Assembly (NCBI GenBank): GCA_946803715.1
Contig: CAMPET010000096.1
Location: forward strand, 1 to 43,640
DNA length: 43,640 bases
Reading direction: 5' to 3'
Source: Beroe ovata
Lineage: Eukaryota > Ctenophora > Nuda > Beroida > Beroidae
The translations under genes were made by a program, and so were the position numbers. Below the pieces are notes generated by a model. That model saw nothing but the letters and a program-made list of their open reading frames with translations, was not told the origin of the DNA and ran no database searches. Below are positions 20,240 through 33,600 of the stretch, piece by piece. How positions within the stretch are numbered: position 1 is the stretch's first letter; every line of letters begins with the position of its first letter.

Positions 20240-21831
20240 TCATACTTTGTCCAGATTAGCGGCTATTTTCAATAGTTTATCCTTGAACGCAATATCCACT
20301 TCGGCATTGAATGGTTCCTTGCTGTGGAGATAGTTGAAATACGAGTAGAATATCGAGCTGATCTCCAATTCCTGCTGGAGGAAGTTTCCCTCAATGCGAA
20401 CTCCCTTGTTCCACAGGTGTCGAGCTAGCGCTATGATCCGCTGTCGCTCTTCCTCATCCAGGAGTCGGCGTTCAGCCTCTGCTTTGAGTGCGTCCTCTAT
20501 TCGCTGCCGTTCCTGCTCCTCACGGACCTAACGAGCGTAGAATGTAAATTTCTAATGAAAATGTGACTCAGAAATCTGTATATCGTGCAACACGAACTCC
20601 TCGAAATGTCGCATACCTTCCGTTCATACTCAGCCAGCTCTCTTGCCATTTCCTCTTCCATTTCCGCTCTGATCGCTTCGGCCTCGGCATTACGTCTGCA
20701 GGAATGAATGGGATATCATATCAAAGAAAGAAGTAGCTATTTTTATCGAGACCGAAAGCAAAACTTCTGAAAAACTAACTTCTCCTGTTCTTCCCTCTGT
20801 CTCTCGATCTCAAGCTGTTTCTGTCGCTCTATTTCCGCTAAACGTGCCGCTTCCGCCTCCCGTCGCCGCCTAAGCTCTTCCTCAAGCCTCCGTTTAGCTT
20901 CCAACATCCTGGAGCGGAGAAGAGATAAATGATCACACAATCCTCCAAATCAATGCCATCTCAAGTTCAAAAGACATCAACCCACTTGTCCTCATCTCGC
21001 TTTTTCCGCTCCCTCTCATCTAGTTTTGCTTGTCTCCTCCTCTGCTCCTCCTCCTTCCTCCTCTCCAATTCTCGGAGCCGCTCGGCCGCCAGCTCCGCTT
21101 CCCTCTCCGCCCGACGCCGTATTGCTTCCTCCTCTTCGAACGCTTTCCGTTCTTCTTCCTCCTTCAACCGCCTGTAGGGACTTGATTTTCACCTTGAGTA
21201 GCGATTTGAGAAGTTGTCATCGAAAAAAGGACTTAAACTCTATTTTTGAAAGCCCAGAGAGGCAAATAAGAGGGAAGGCGACTGTTGTCAAGTCATGACA
21301 TGCGCTTCATCGACAAAAACCTCTTTTCCTCATCTCTCTCTTTCCGCTTCCTCTCAGTTTCCTCCTTCTTCTTCAACCGAGCTGCTTCTCTTCTCTCCTT
21401 CAGAGATGGCTTGTTGCTCACTGGACCATCCTCTTCAGGTTTCGTCTTCATTTCCATACCTGAAGCATGACGTCATAGCACCACTCACAGCACAACTCAA
21501 TACTCATTTGTACTTAGGTGTTACTCACCAATAACCCCAGGTTGGATACAGTTACCGAATGCGGGTTGAGATGATACCCCATTCCAACATTTGGTACCCT
21601 CAATGAGGATTAGTGGAGATGGCTTGGGCATGGTTGAGCGAGGTGAGACACAGAACAAAAGAGATGGTGTGATGCGATGGTGGTTGATAGTGCTGAATTA
21701 AACCAAAGTGGCTTTTCAATCATAGGATTACATAACGTGAGAACAGGTTTAATGAAAATGTTGATGAAGTACATTGTTGTGTATGTGTGAGTGTGTGTGT
21801 GTTTGTGTGTGTGTTTGTGTGTGGCTGTGTT

Positions 21832-21880
<49 letters not shown>

Positions 21881-21980
21881 TTGTGTATTTGTGTATTTGT
21901 GTACAACATTCCCCTCACTCACCAAACTTCTCTGCAACTTCCTCAGCAACCGGGTGCTCCCTAATGTCAGAAGGTATTTT
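20240..21980 (-). CDS. C-terminal Glu/Arg-rich helical region of the repeat protein
   Basis: Exons 21980-21923, 21459-21321, 21171-20986, 20908-20780, 20695-20617 and 20527-20240. About 200 residues of dense charged helix (for example AERLRELERRKEEEQRRR) would form a coiled coil or a single alpha-helix. It ends in a less charged, possibly globular cap of about 75 residues (ARHLWNKGVRIEGNFL, IFYSYFNYL, then VDIAFKDKLLKIAANLDKV-stop at 20240). The cap may be a useful handle for homology searches. Confidence 0.85.
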
Positions 21981-24900
21981 CTGCGGGAATAGGTCATAAC
22001 ATTATTAAACATCGACATCCTAACTGCAATCCTGCATGATTACACTATCTTATCATGACATTCGACTGATTAGAATACCAGAAAGCGATATCATGTGTCG
22101 AGTTCTTATGATGATGTATACTTCCTAAACAACGCATCATCATGATTGCTCTTTTAAACGGCAATGAATTTGCTCTGCACTCATAATAATATCCACAAAG
22201 TATGATATCATGTCAATTCTAATGAGCAGCATTCAACATACCCCTCCGAGCTGGTTATCTGTGGTCTCCCTGATCTTCTTAGCCGCCATGAGAGCACCCT
22301 GGAATTCCCTCTGTGGCGGTGGATAGCTGGCCCCGGAGTTGGGGGTCTCCATACCACTCGATACGGGGGATGGGGTATCTTGCGATATGTCGCGGTCAAT
22401 CCTGGGTGTGGGAGAGGGGGAGGTGAGGGAGGGGGAGGTGAGGGAGGGGGGAAAGGGTGAGAGAAGGAGGGATCGGGGCAGATGTGAGAGGAGGAAATTA
22501 TTGGAAAGGATAGTTGAAGAGAGAGGGGTCAAAAGATGAATAGAAGAGAAGGGGATAATTAGAATGAAATGGGAACATAGTTTAGGTTAAAGAGTGGGAA
22601 ATGAAAGTACAAAAGAAGAGCGAATATGAGGAAATGTCACGTGACTGATACCTGCTGAGAGGAGCTGGAGTCCGGGCACTGGGTGTGTTTCTGGACGCTG
22701 CCGACTGCAAATCCTGCCTCACCCTCTCCTCTAAATCCACTCCTCCCTTACCCTCCTCTGAGGATGTACTTTCTTCCGGACTCATATCCTTTCCTTTACC
22801 CTTCCCCTTTCCTCCTTTCTTCTTCTTGCTCCCCTTCTTTGCAGGTCCTGCTTTTGCAGCACCCTTCTTTGTCGTCTTGGGGTCGATGTAGTTGTCAAGG
22901 ATTCCCGCATCTTTGATAATTTCAGCTGCACTGCCCTTCGCCTTCTGATCAATTCCCTGTGGTTATTGTGACAGTTTTTGCAATGATATTCCACCGAACC
23001 GTGTTGTGACTGTCACGATTTAAACGGCAGTTTTCAAATAACATGATTAAGCAGTTCATAAAGATCTAGTCGACGATATGGGGGGGGGGTGGGAGTTTTC
23101 TCTAGACAAATCGAATGAACCCGTAGCATATTGCCTAATTAATCTGTATCGTCTAAAAATAGAAAAATATACCAACCGGTAGCTTGACTGGTTTCGTGAG
23201 AGCGGGGGTGGAGTCCTCAATTTTAGAGGGAGCAGTTGGGAGAGGAGTGCGAGTGGTTTTACCTGGTAGTGGTAGGTTATGGAGGAGCAATGTATCAAAT
23301 TATGAAGGAGTAGGAGGTAGTATTTGGTCGATAACAATTGTGTGGAATGAGGGAGTCAGGGAGATACCGACTAACCGATAGTCGGTGAAGCGTTGTCAGC
23401 TGGGCTCTCTACCAGTGGCCTGTCACTGGATATATGCGGTAACTTGGGCGTGTCATTGAATAGCTGAAAGAAGGCGAGTTATAGTTTGAGAATGAGCGTG
23501 AACAGTGTTATGCCAGGGAGCCGCATCGCGTCCTGAGATATGGCGAAACTGGTTCGGTTAAAGAACGGAAATGGTTGATGCTGGAACATTTTGACACCGT
23601 TAGAGCCATTGGACGACAAAAAGTAACAACCTCATGCATGTGTAGCTATGTGAGAGTATGTGTACTGTGTAGCTATGTGAAAGTGACGGAGTGAGGAGCA
23701 TGCAATAGCGACAGGTATGACAACGAGTGTAATGCTAAATAACAAATAAACAAGACGAATATCAGCTTCTGGAATCGTTTTCCTGTAGGTGGGAATCAAT
23801 TATCAGAATACAACGTTATTGATCATCATGACGGAATGCTTACGTTGGAATCCTCTTTTTTGGGTGCTGGTGGGGAAACAGATGCAGCAGTATTTTTTGG
23901 AGACAAAACAGATGGTTGTGCTTTTGTTTTTTGTTCAGACAAAATAGGAGAAAGTGCGTTAGGTTTTGGAGGTAAATCAAACGAGGGATCCAATGCTTGG
24001 CTCGGTGGTATATCAGGAACCGTATGTGCAGGAATGTCAGCAGGTGATGACAGCAACGAATTGGAGGGAGATTTTGCTTTGACAGGAGGGAGAGCAGAGG
24101 TTTTGGGCGGTACCTCAGCGACTCCTTTAGAATCAGTGTTACCGAGAGAGGAAATGCCCTTCGGCAATACATCCAACTTGACTGAAAACAGAGTATAATT
24201 TTATATCATAGTGACGGAGTCGCATTAACATAAACCGATTCTTTGTATTCAGATCACTGTAAATATTCCATACCCACCTTCATCTTGGCCACCCAGATCA
24301 ACATTACCACTGCCACCACCCTGGGGTGGCCAGCTCTCAAACGCCACTCCTCCCGTTTTCCCATCATCAGCCGGCAGATCAACCCCGATATCACCAATAT
24401 CCACCGATGTCTGGACAGACGAGGGATCCATATCCTTGGAACCGGTGTCAAACTCCGTTTTGGTGGTGTCACTGTCCCTCCTGTTACGTGGGGACCGGCT
24501 TCGTGAGCTGGCATCCTCCTCGAGCGAGCTCAGTGGCCCGGTCCGGGACCCTGACATTTGGTGCGTGATGACGTCACTCGCACTGCCGTAGTCGCTCGTC
24601 AGTCCTGCCTTGGCGGGAGACACGTCTAGAGCTCCAGTCCCCCCTTTGATCATGGAGGAACCTATCTGACCGTTGAGATCGTCGAAATTGTCTTCCTCCT
24701 CCATCCCTGAGTAGAGTAGAGTTACAGTCGAGGTATAAAATCAGGTGCTCTGTTTTCAAGACAGAATATTCCAGCATATATACATGATGAGAACTAGGTG
24801 TGCCCAACCATACCTAGTGATAGTTCTGTTCCACTGTGGGAAGAAACGGGCCGAGGGCCGACTCTCCGGCCCCGTATAACACGGCTCTTGTTGTCCTTGG

Positions 24901-27576
24901 CCGTGACAACATTCCCCGTAAAGCCGTTGTTGTCAAACGCCAGCGTTGCCTGTAACGACTTTACATTTCGCATTCAGATCACAATATTACGTGTGCGAGT
25001 CTATGCGGTTACTATGACAACTATGTTGCTATTCCGATTTAACAATGGCAACTGTGTTGCTATTTTGAGACATGAAGATACTCACATCCCGTAGGTTGCT
25101 AGCAACTTGACCGAATGACATGGTATCAGCATCAAGATGCACATTCTCAGCGAATTCACTACCGTACATTACCTCACCCTGAACATAGGTGAAGGAGCTT
25201 GTTAACTTGACATTGTGTCGCGAAGTATTTACTCACTATTTAACCCAGTTTTTCACAATCTGACAAGCACTTTCACGCAATCCGTATGAGTATGATGTAA
25301 ATCTAATGAGTTTTAAGATCAAGGGTGATTGGTTACCCTATGAAATTTAGCATCTTGTTTCACCCAATGTGATACCGTCATATAAACTTTGTTAAAATTT
25401 TAAAGCTGGTCGCTAGTGCGGCTAAACTCACTTTTAACGAACTGCAGAGTATACCTGTGGTGTGATTTCCAGGTTTTTGGCACTTTTCCAGCCACTATCA
25501 GTGAATATCTCTGTTTCGTAGGTCCCTGCTATCTTCGGTGTCCAGGTTTCACCTCGAACCTCCACCATCTAGGAGGGGGGGCGTGAAATTGAAACTGCTT
25601 TATAAAGGAGTAGATAATAATCTGCTTTGTGTCGCCAAATGATCATTATTGTCGGTTTTCAACAGGAACAGCGAGACCCGAATAACCCATGTGTAATTAT
25701 TGGCTACCTGTTTCCCGGTGCCGTCACGCGGATCAAACTCGGCTGTCCCCACCACACACTTGTCCTTGAAACATATGTCCATGTTTGGCAGCACACAACT
25801 AGTCTCAAACGTTATCATACCGTCCTTCACTTTGATGTTCTTGACAGCAGCCCCTAAGCATCATTTATCACGTGAAAACTATGGTTATTGGGGAGGGGGA
25901 GGGGGTGTTCAAACATCGACACCAAATCCCCAATAATTTGCAATGATTTAGTCCATGTCTGGAGAGCTCTGAGTGACTCTATGCCAACTGCCAACTAATA
26001 CAGACTTTATAAGATTGGATTTGAATATCGCATTTATTAATCATTTTCGTTGGTATTGCCCATCGAGTAGGTTTATCATGATAGTGATTTATTTCCCCTG
26101 AACAAATGTGCAGGGCACTGTGACCTAGAGCTTAGGCCGGCAATTGAGGCATTCTATGCTCTACAGACTCAAGAGTCTTGAGTTCTCAATATGATGCTTC
26201 CCATGGATGTTATCTGTTGACTACCGGACATGCCCAATGTCGTAATTCTATATGAAATAACGATCCACAAGCATGAACATGTCATTCATTCGCGACTCCA
26301 TATAATCTCAACATGTAATCGATAGGGAGAGGGGCAGTGTCGTTTAATTAATAAACTCAGGGCAACTCTTGGGGCAAATCCCCCCCCCCTCAACGTCGCA
26401 CCCTGTCTTAAATGCACTCACCGGATATGGAGATCCGACTGCTCTCGGCGACCACCAGTTGTAAATTCAGGGCTGTCCAGTGGTCGTCGGAGTCGAGTGG
26501 TCGTCGTTTCAGCAGATAAACGCCGGGAACCGTTTCTGTTTGGGGGTTGTGCGTGTTATTATACTGGAATGATAGTGGAATGATTATGAAAATATGCGAT
26601 GCTTTTGGTATATCAGCAACAGGCTTGTTCGGGTGGCATATGGCATACAGCAATCAAATTAGGGTAATACCTACGTTTCTCTGAAATATATGGAATTGAA
26701 CTCGCCGACGGCGTTCGTTTAATATCCGCATATGTTTTTCATAAAATGCGGCTCATAGAATCCGTTGCGGTAAACGGCGTGTCTCATAACATAAAGAGTA
26801 GCAGCAGACACTATAGCACTTGTAGCCTATTTACAAGTGATTTAATCTCGTACCGAATTTAAAGCCCGATATCTCAGTTTCGCCATCCTTCTGTACAATC
26901 TTGCCGGAGAACGTGTCACCATCGAATCGCAGTCTGGCTATGGTATCATCATCAACAAGAGTGGGATGATGGACCATGGCAGAGCAGCTAGTGGTCGTAC
27001 TCCCAGTGTTCGGACGAGTTACCTCCAACTTCGCCGAGAGTCCGTCCATTTCACCCTCCAGATTGAGCTGCGCTATCCGCACCTGAGCAAGACGTGATGG
27101 AACGAGGTGAGGGGGGAGAACGAGGTGAAGAGGGGAATTAGGTGTAAGGCGTTATGATAGAGGGGGAAGTAAGGAAATGAGGTGGTAAAGAGGGGATGAG
27201 GATCGGAGATCTAAAGAATGCAACCGCTTCGTAGATTATATCCATTTGTAGCTGTTTTGTAAAGACACACGAAATCTCTTACTTCTTCTTTGTGCTTTCA
27301 TAACAAATGGAACACTGCTATAGTCGCTAGACAAAGCCTATAGTGAGCGTGATTACTGTGTAATTAACAGAGTCTATCTAGATACGCAGTGCGTTAGTTA
27401 AATTAGTCTAGTCAAACACACACAAACACACACACACACACACACAAACACAGACACACACANTCGTCCCGAGTTCAATGGCATATATAGCAGTGAATCC
27501 ATAGTGAATTCTCATCAGTATAAGAGATCTTGCTCCACTATCTAGATATTTCCATGTGAATTGCACACACACATAC

Positions 27577-27611
<35 letters not shown>

Positions 27612-30600
27612 TTACCTTGTTGGAGGGAGTAACGATCAGAGCTTTGCTAGAACTTGTCCAGTTGTTTCCAATCTTCTCCATACATATATACGACCCATGT
27701 GTCTCTGGTCCCTCCTCTGAAGGTTCAAAACAGCTTAACAACGACCATGATCACTCAATTAATTATCAACCGTCAAATTTGTAACTTTAATCGTATATGT
27801 AACTTTAAATCGTGATTTTGTAACTTTTATATGTTCATTGGTTAGAATATTCCGGCGAATTTTGATACCATAAAAAGCAGTTTTTCGAATAAACACTAGG
27901 CTGCGATAGTAACTTACTCCACAGTGATCCTCGGATTTGTACTTTGGGAGAGATGTCAGACGCCTGAATCCATCCAGTGAGCAGGTTATCCTGCACCGCC
28001 ACTAGACACTGTTGTATATGGTCTCGTTTCGGCACTCTGAGAGACAGACGTTACATCATTATAGCTTGAACAAGTTTCAACTCACTTGAGTTTTACCGTG
28101 CCGCGTGACAAATGGTTCAGATGGTATAATGTGCGATGTTGGTACTAGAGCGCCGATCAATTATCCAAGTTTCATCCTCCAAAAGATTCAGATTGTAATT
28201 AATATCATTCATATCGACGTATCGTGCTTATCGACGTATAAATGCTTTAAGGAGGTGTGACAAATCCTCACGCGAGCTGCTCTCCTACGCAAAACACGCA
28301 CACGCACACACACAGACATCAGTCGCACACAAACACATAGACACAAACAACACATAGACACACACACACATATACATACACACATACACACACACAAAAA
28401 CACATAGACACACAGACACACATAGACACACACAGACATCAGACACACACACACACATAGACACAAACAACACATAGACACAAACAACACATAGACACAC
28501 ACACAAAAACACATAGACAGACACAAAATATTCAACCACGGGCAACTAGTGTACCTGATATCGCTGATACTGACGATATTGTCCTTGAGTAGTGTATCCG
28601 ACATCGGGATATCGTCGACAAGGACCGCTCCGCTCGGTGTGATCGTTATCACCGGACCGCCGCCCCATGACCCGTCCTCGCGGAGCACTTCCGTGAAGTA
28701 TTCGCCGGCGATCGTCTCGTCTGCGGAGAGCAAAAGTATAATATATATCGGTGTTCGATAAACACTGTTTATATGGTAGAAAGACAGTATATTGAGTGTA
28801 TCAAAGTTCATATGTCTGAACTTTTAATTGATTTTAATATGTTTATCCCAATTTATATACTCTAAGTCAAACACCCTTGGTTAGCTTTAGTTAAAGCAGT
28901 GGCGCATGGGGAGACTATCAGGTTGATCAGCAAATTCCGAGCTAAACTCCACTGTATCTAGGCAGGTCGGGTATCGCAGGGTAGTTAATAAAGAGCAGTT
29001 CCGCGCTGCTTCACATACTATGTATCACGTGGGAGCTATAACCGCGTCTCGCAATATATGAACCCCGCGGTTATCAAACTCCACTAGAACTGGCTATCTA
29101 AGTCACGGTGGGAACATCTCTCTCATAACTTATTGATTGGGATAAAACACGCGCGGCGCGTGGGATATTAATTTAAACTGTTTGTCAGGGTAACAACTAT
29201 TTAGTGTGAGAAATTGCCCGCTACTATCACTTTTCGTTGCCAGTGTCAGTGTGTCACTCAGTTCATTGGAGCTCCTCTGCGATCCCTACCGACTGTCATA
29301 TTATACCCTGCTAAATGACAGACATGCAGATGATTGGCACATGACAGAAACACGTCACACATGCACAACGCGACTGACACCGCGCTGCGTTGTCTGGAGT
29401 ATGCTCATAATGATTCGCTCCGCCTTTTTCCTGCTCTAAAATAGGAATTCTCGCTAACCAGTATCACCACACTAGCAGTATCTCACCCTCACACATATAC
29501 ACTCTCAAAAACCCCCTCAACCGTTCCCCTCGTCCACCCTATATTATTCGACCCCTCAATTCTACCCTCCCACTCCATGCACTGACCCCACTTGTAGCCC
29601 CGTATCTCGACAAACGTATCCTGCTGCTCCTTGTTTGTTTTGTGTCCATAGTAACGAGTAGCATTGAACACAATCTCTGCCTCGTGGATAGTGCTCCCAC
29701 CAGGGGGAACTCCCCTCATCACAACGGGCGAGGGGGTTGTACCCTGCGGGGGAGTGAGGGGTTTATGAGGGAGAGAAGGGAGTTGTACCTGAGAGGGGGA
29801 GTGAGAGGTGGGAATTAGGGGGAATGGGGAGGGGAGTGCGGGGGGAATTTGTTACCAGGGGAAAGGGTTATCACTGAGTGTCGACTGCACTCAAGATACG
29901 ACTAATTTCAGTATTCCACGTAACGCGATAGTCATAATATTGCCGTTTAAACAATAATCACTGATCATTACTAACGGATTTGACGATAGCTGGAATGTTC
30001 GGTCTGGATGGACTGTCTCGTTGCATGAGAAAACTCTGTCCAGCTAGATTGGCATCACTCACTGGTCCTGGGAATAATGATGCTGTCAGACTGTTACCAT
30101 GGTGATGTCATGACGTTGTCATGTCAGGTTGTCATGATGTTCCATATCCTATTTGATACTGACATGGGTTTCCAATACATCATAATATGCTGGTAACAAA
30201 CCTGCATTTGTAAAGAACCTCTCGACTCCTCCGTCCGCCACCACAAACACCTTGTTGTCAGCTATGAAACCGTTATCAATCTTCCGACCCCCAAACTCTA
30301 CCACACCGTGAGGAGATATGCTCAGAATATCGCCTGACAGATAATGACCATAATGACATAATGACATAATGTGATTTGGATCATACAATGATCATGTCAT
30401 GGTCATTCGTCAATGACCAATGACCATAGTGTGACCAACACCACAGTAATGTGTGACTTCTAATAGTCAAATTGTGCGATTAATATTCAAACTGGTTAGG
30501 TCCACTTTGATCATTTTTACTTTTACGTTACGAAATTTCTTTAGAATACCACTCGCGATTGGTAAACACATTGATCCATCAAACCGTCGATAATGGGCAG

Positions 30601-33600
30601 TGAGCACTGACCGACGTAAAACACACGATCATTGTGAACGTGGACTATATCGCGTCAGCTAAAGTAATTCATTGAGCAATATTCTAATGAATGCTAATGC
30701 ACAAACTTTTATTGATCCAGACATCTTCGATCTTCTCTTGTGTGCTGTATTTTCCTGTCATCGACCGATCTGAAAAGCGGAGGTTTAAGAGAATCTAAAT
30801 AAAGAGTTAGAATTCGGTATATGCAGCGGAATTCAGGATATTATATATTTGATATTAAATACCCCATCGTATGCCCCTAATTTCCTCGGTAGCGTCCGCT
30901 CCCTTTGTAGCTGTCATTTCGCCGATGAACTTCCCGTCGAAGAACACCAGATCCATGTTGCTAGGCAACTCCGAGTTCCCAGTATTCTCCACAGTAACCT
31001 GACGCGAATAGAGCGTTTAGCGTATTGTGAATTAGCTATAGGATTGGTTGCCGTTATCGCCGGTCAAATCGAGTCCAACCGGGTTTAACAGTTTGATGTT
31101 ATGTCTTCCAATGCTAAAGTTGATGAATCAGATTTTAGTTATAGTATGACAACTAATCATGATAGCTTGATTGGAAATAAATTAACTAAATCAACACAAT
31201 TATCATAAAATCAAAACTCAATCAAAAGAAAGTTCTGAGATGGGCAGGGCTGATGTTATCAGGGAAATGTGGTGTCCTCAACTCAGGTCTGACCATGGAA
31301 CACACCAGACACACCTCATGAACACTGGTGTCAGCGCTGTTATCAGTGGTATTGTTGTTATCAGTGGTATTGTTGTCAGCACTAGTACTGTTGTCATGGT
31401 AACTGCAACAGAGTTGTCTATCCGACATATCATCCTCGTCAGAGCAATCCGGGAGTTGTGGAGACACAAGTTCACATGATGAAGCGAGTAGGTTGAGTGA
31501 ACTCCGTCTAATTGGACTAGACAGAGGTGGCAACTGGATAGACCCGGGGCCACGGGTGAAATTCCTCCTGAAATAGGGGTGTGGCACGGTGGTCTTGCTG
31601 CTACTCCTGTCACCTCGTGAGGTGTTATGAGAAGAGAAGGCGGAGGTGAGGGGAGTGGGGGAGGTGTCAAAAGACACGTTCTTCCTCGCTTTGGGCTGGT
31701 TGTCTACAGGAGTTGATCGGAATCTTGTAGTTGTTGACGTCACGCTATTCTTCTCAGGGTTGGTTTTGACAGGAGTGAAGACCACAGGGATGTTATCGTC
31801 TTTGAACAGGTGGGGAGCCGAGGTTGTCCGGTTAGACAAACTCTTCTTCCGTCTCATGGAACACCGCTGTCTGATCTTCTCGAACGAAAACTTCATGATT
31901 CAATAGAAAGTAGACTTGGTTGATTGGAATGAAGTGCTGGTGTTGGTGGTGAATGATAGCAAGGGCACAGGGACCAGCTTATGTATGCGAAGTCGGGGCC
32001 CAATCCAATCAGTATACCACGTGAGAATGATATCTGATTCCCTATCTGGAGATGAGGAGAACGGGTCGATTGCACTTGCATGATTGGATCCGGTCTCATC
32101 CCGCATGGTTCAGACTCATCATAGCAGTTGGTGGACGGGATCAGATAACAAGTGATTGGGATGTGGAATGATTGGTTCACGTGTCATAGAATGATTGGAT
32201 GAGGACTGTAAGCTTGGAGGAGATGGAAAGCTAGCCGCGTTACCATGCTTCCATGAGAGTTACCATGCCAACCATTGGAGTGACCCTATCACAGAATGTG
32301 TGGCAGAGGCTATCGACACATTGAACACCATGGTGTCGTGTCCCAATTAGTGACAAAATCACCAGTTACCGTGCTAACCTCATTCCCGTTGTAGTCAGGT
32401 ATCCCACAGTTCTCGTCGTTAAGGGACAGAGTCCCGTTGCTATGAACCTCCAGAGTCAGTGAACATGGTCGCCACTGTCCAGCATCGTTCTTCTTCAGGC
32501 AGTAGTAGTGACCCACGATGTTAGGGTTCCACTTGCGACCCCTGATCTCGACCTGTCGAAATAGTTGGGGGTTATAGATTGAACATACATTGCACATCAC
32601 AGGTGCACCTGTCCTCCCGTTCTAGAAATTGTAGGAATTTTAAATTGGTTTTTAAAATGCAAGATTTTAAAATCAATGAACCATTTCCATTATCGACAGA
32701 ATATTTGAAACTTTCTAAAAGGGGGCTTTCGTCACCATTTGCGTTCTCCAAGAATTTAATAAATGCTCGAACATTTTCAAATACCTAACATGCTTGAACC
32801 AAATCATATTGCTGTAAAAGAATACTACTTAACAAGTGAGGGAATGCACGTCATCCCCAATCGGTCCAGTACCATGATATTCGTTAATTCGCATGCCTTC
32901 TATCAACACAATATTTGACATCTCTCTCTACCTCCTAGACTGCCCCAATTTCCCACCTCAGTCCTCATCACCCGATATACCTCAATATCTGACTCACCCC
33001 TCTTCATCTGACTCACTCCCTCCTCATTTTACTCACCCCTCCTCATTTGACTCACCCCCTCCTCATTTGACTCACCTCGTCCCCCTCCTCTGCTGCTCGC
33101 GGTGTTCCATGGCCGGCAGTCCGGTGAGCTCCCTCGGTCACCAACTTCCCTGTAAACGTGGAGCATGTCTCATCAAAGGATGCCACGATGAACCTTTGTT
33201 CAGCTGCTGCCATATCCGGGAGCATTGTGTCCTAGGGAGTCACGTGTGGTTGTCATAGCGTGGTTGCCACAACAACAAGGAGACTGACAACACCATTTCG
33301 TTCTATGTACGCAGCTACCACTCATAGTACTGACCATCGGACAACACCTCTCTGACAACATGACACACATAAAACTGACAACACCGACTTACATGTAGTT
33401 GGAGTTTGAGGTTGTTATCGTTGAAGAGGGGGTTGTTAACTTGCTCATCATTCATCGTTACCTTCCCTGAAAAAAGTAGAATGTTATTATCTTCCTCACT
33501 AAAAAGAAAAACCTTGATATAAAGAGAGGAAGTGTCTTGATGACGTTAAAGTTCTTTGACTTGTTGGAACGTTTTACTTTCAAAAGATGCACTATCGACG

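Noticed and set aside
28880-29170. A GC-richer intronic stretch with possible stem structures, considered as an RNA gene
   Set aside because: No tRNA A/B boxes, spliceosomal RNA core or other recognisable RNA motif could be matched.
31893-32180. A 95-codon ORF with an identical copy at 35112-35399
   Set aside because: Its identity in both places only reflects the duplicated block; it has no splice logic or domain and overlaps the start of the better 224-codon ORF.
32579-32788. A 69-codon + strand ORF repeated at 35798-36007
   Set aside because: Intronic on the opposite strand, conserved only because of the block duplication.
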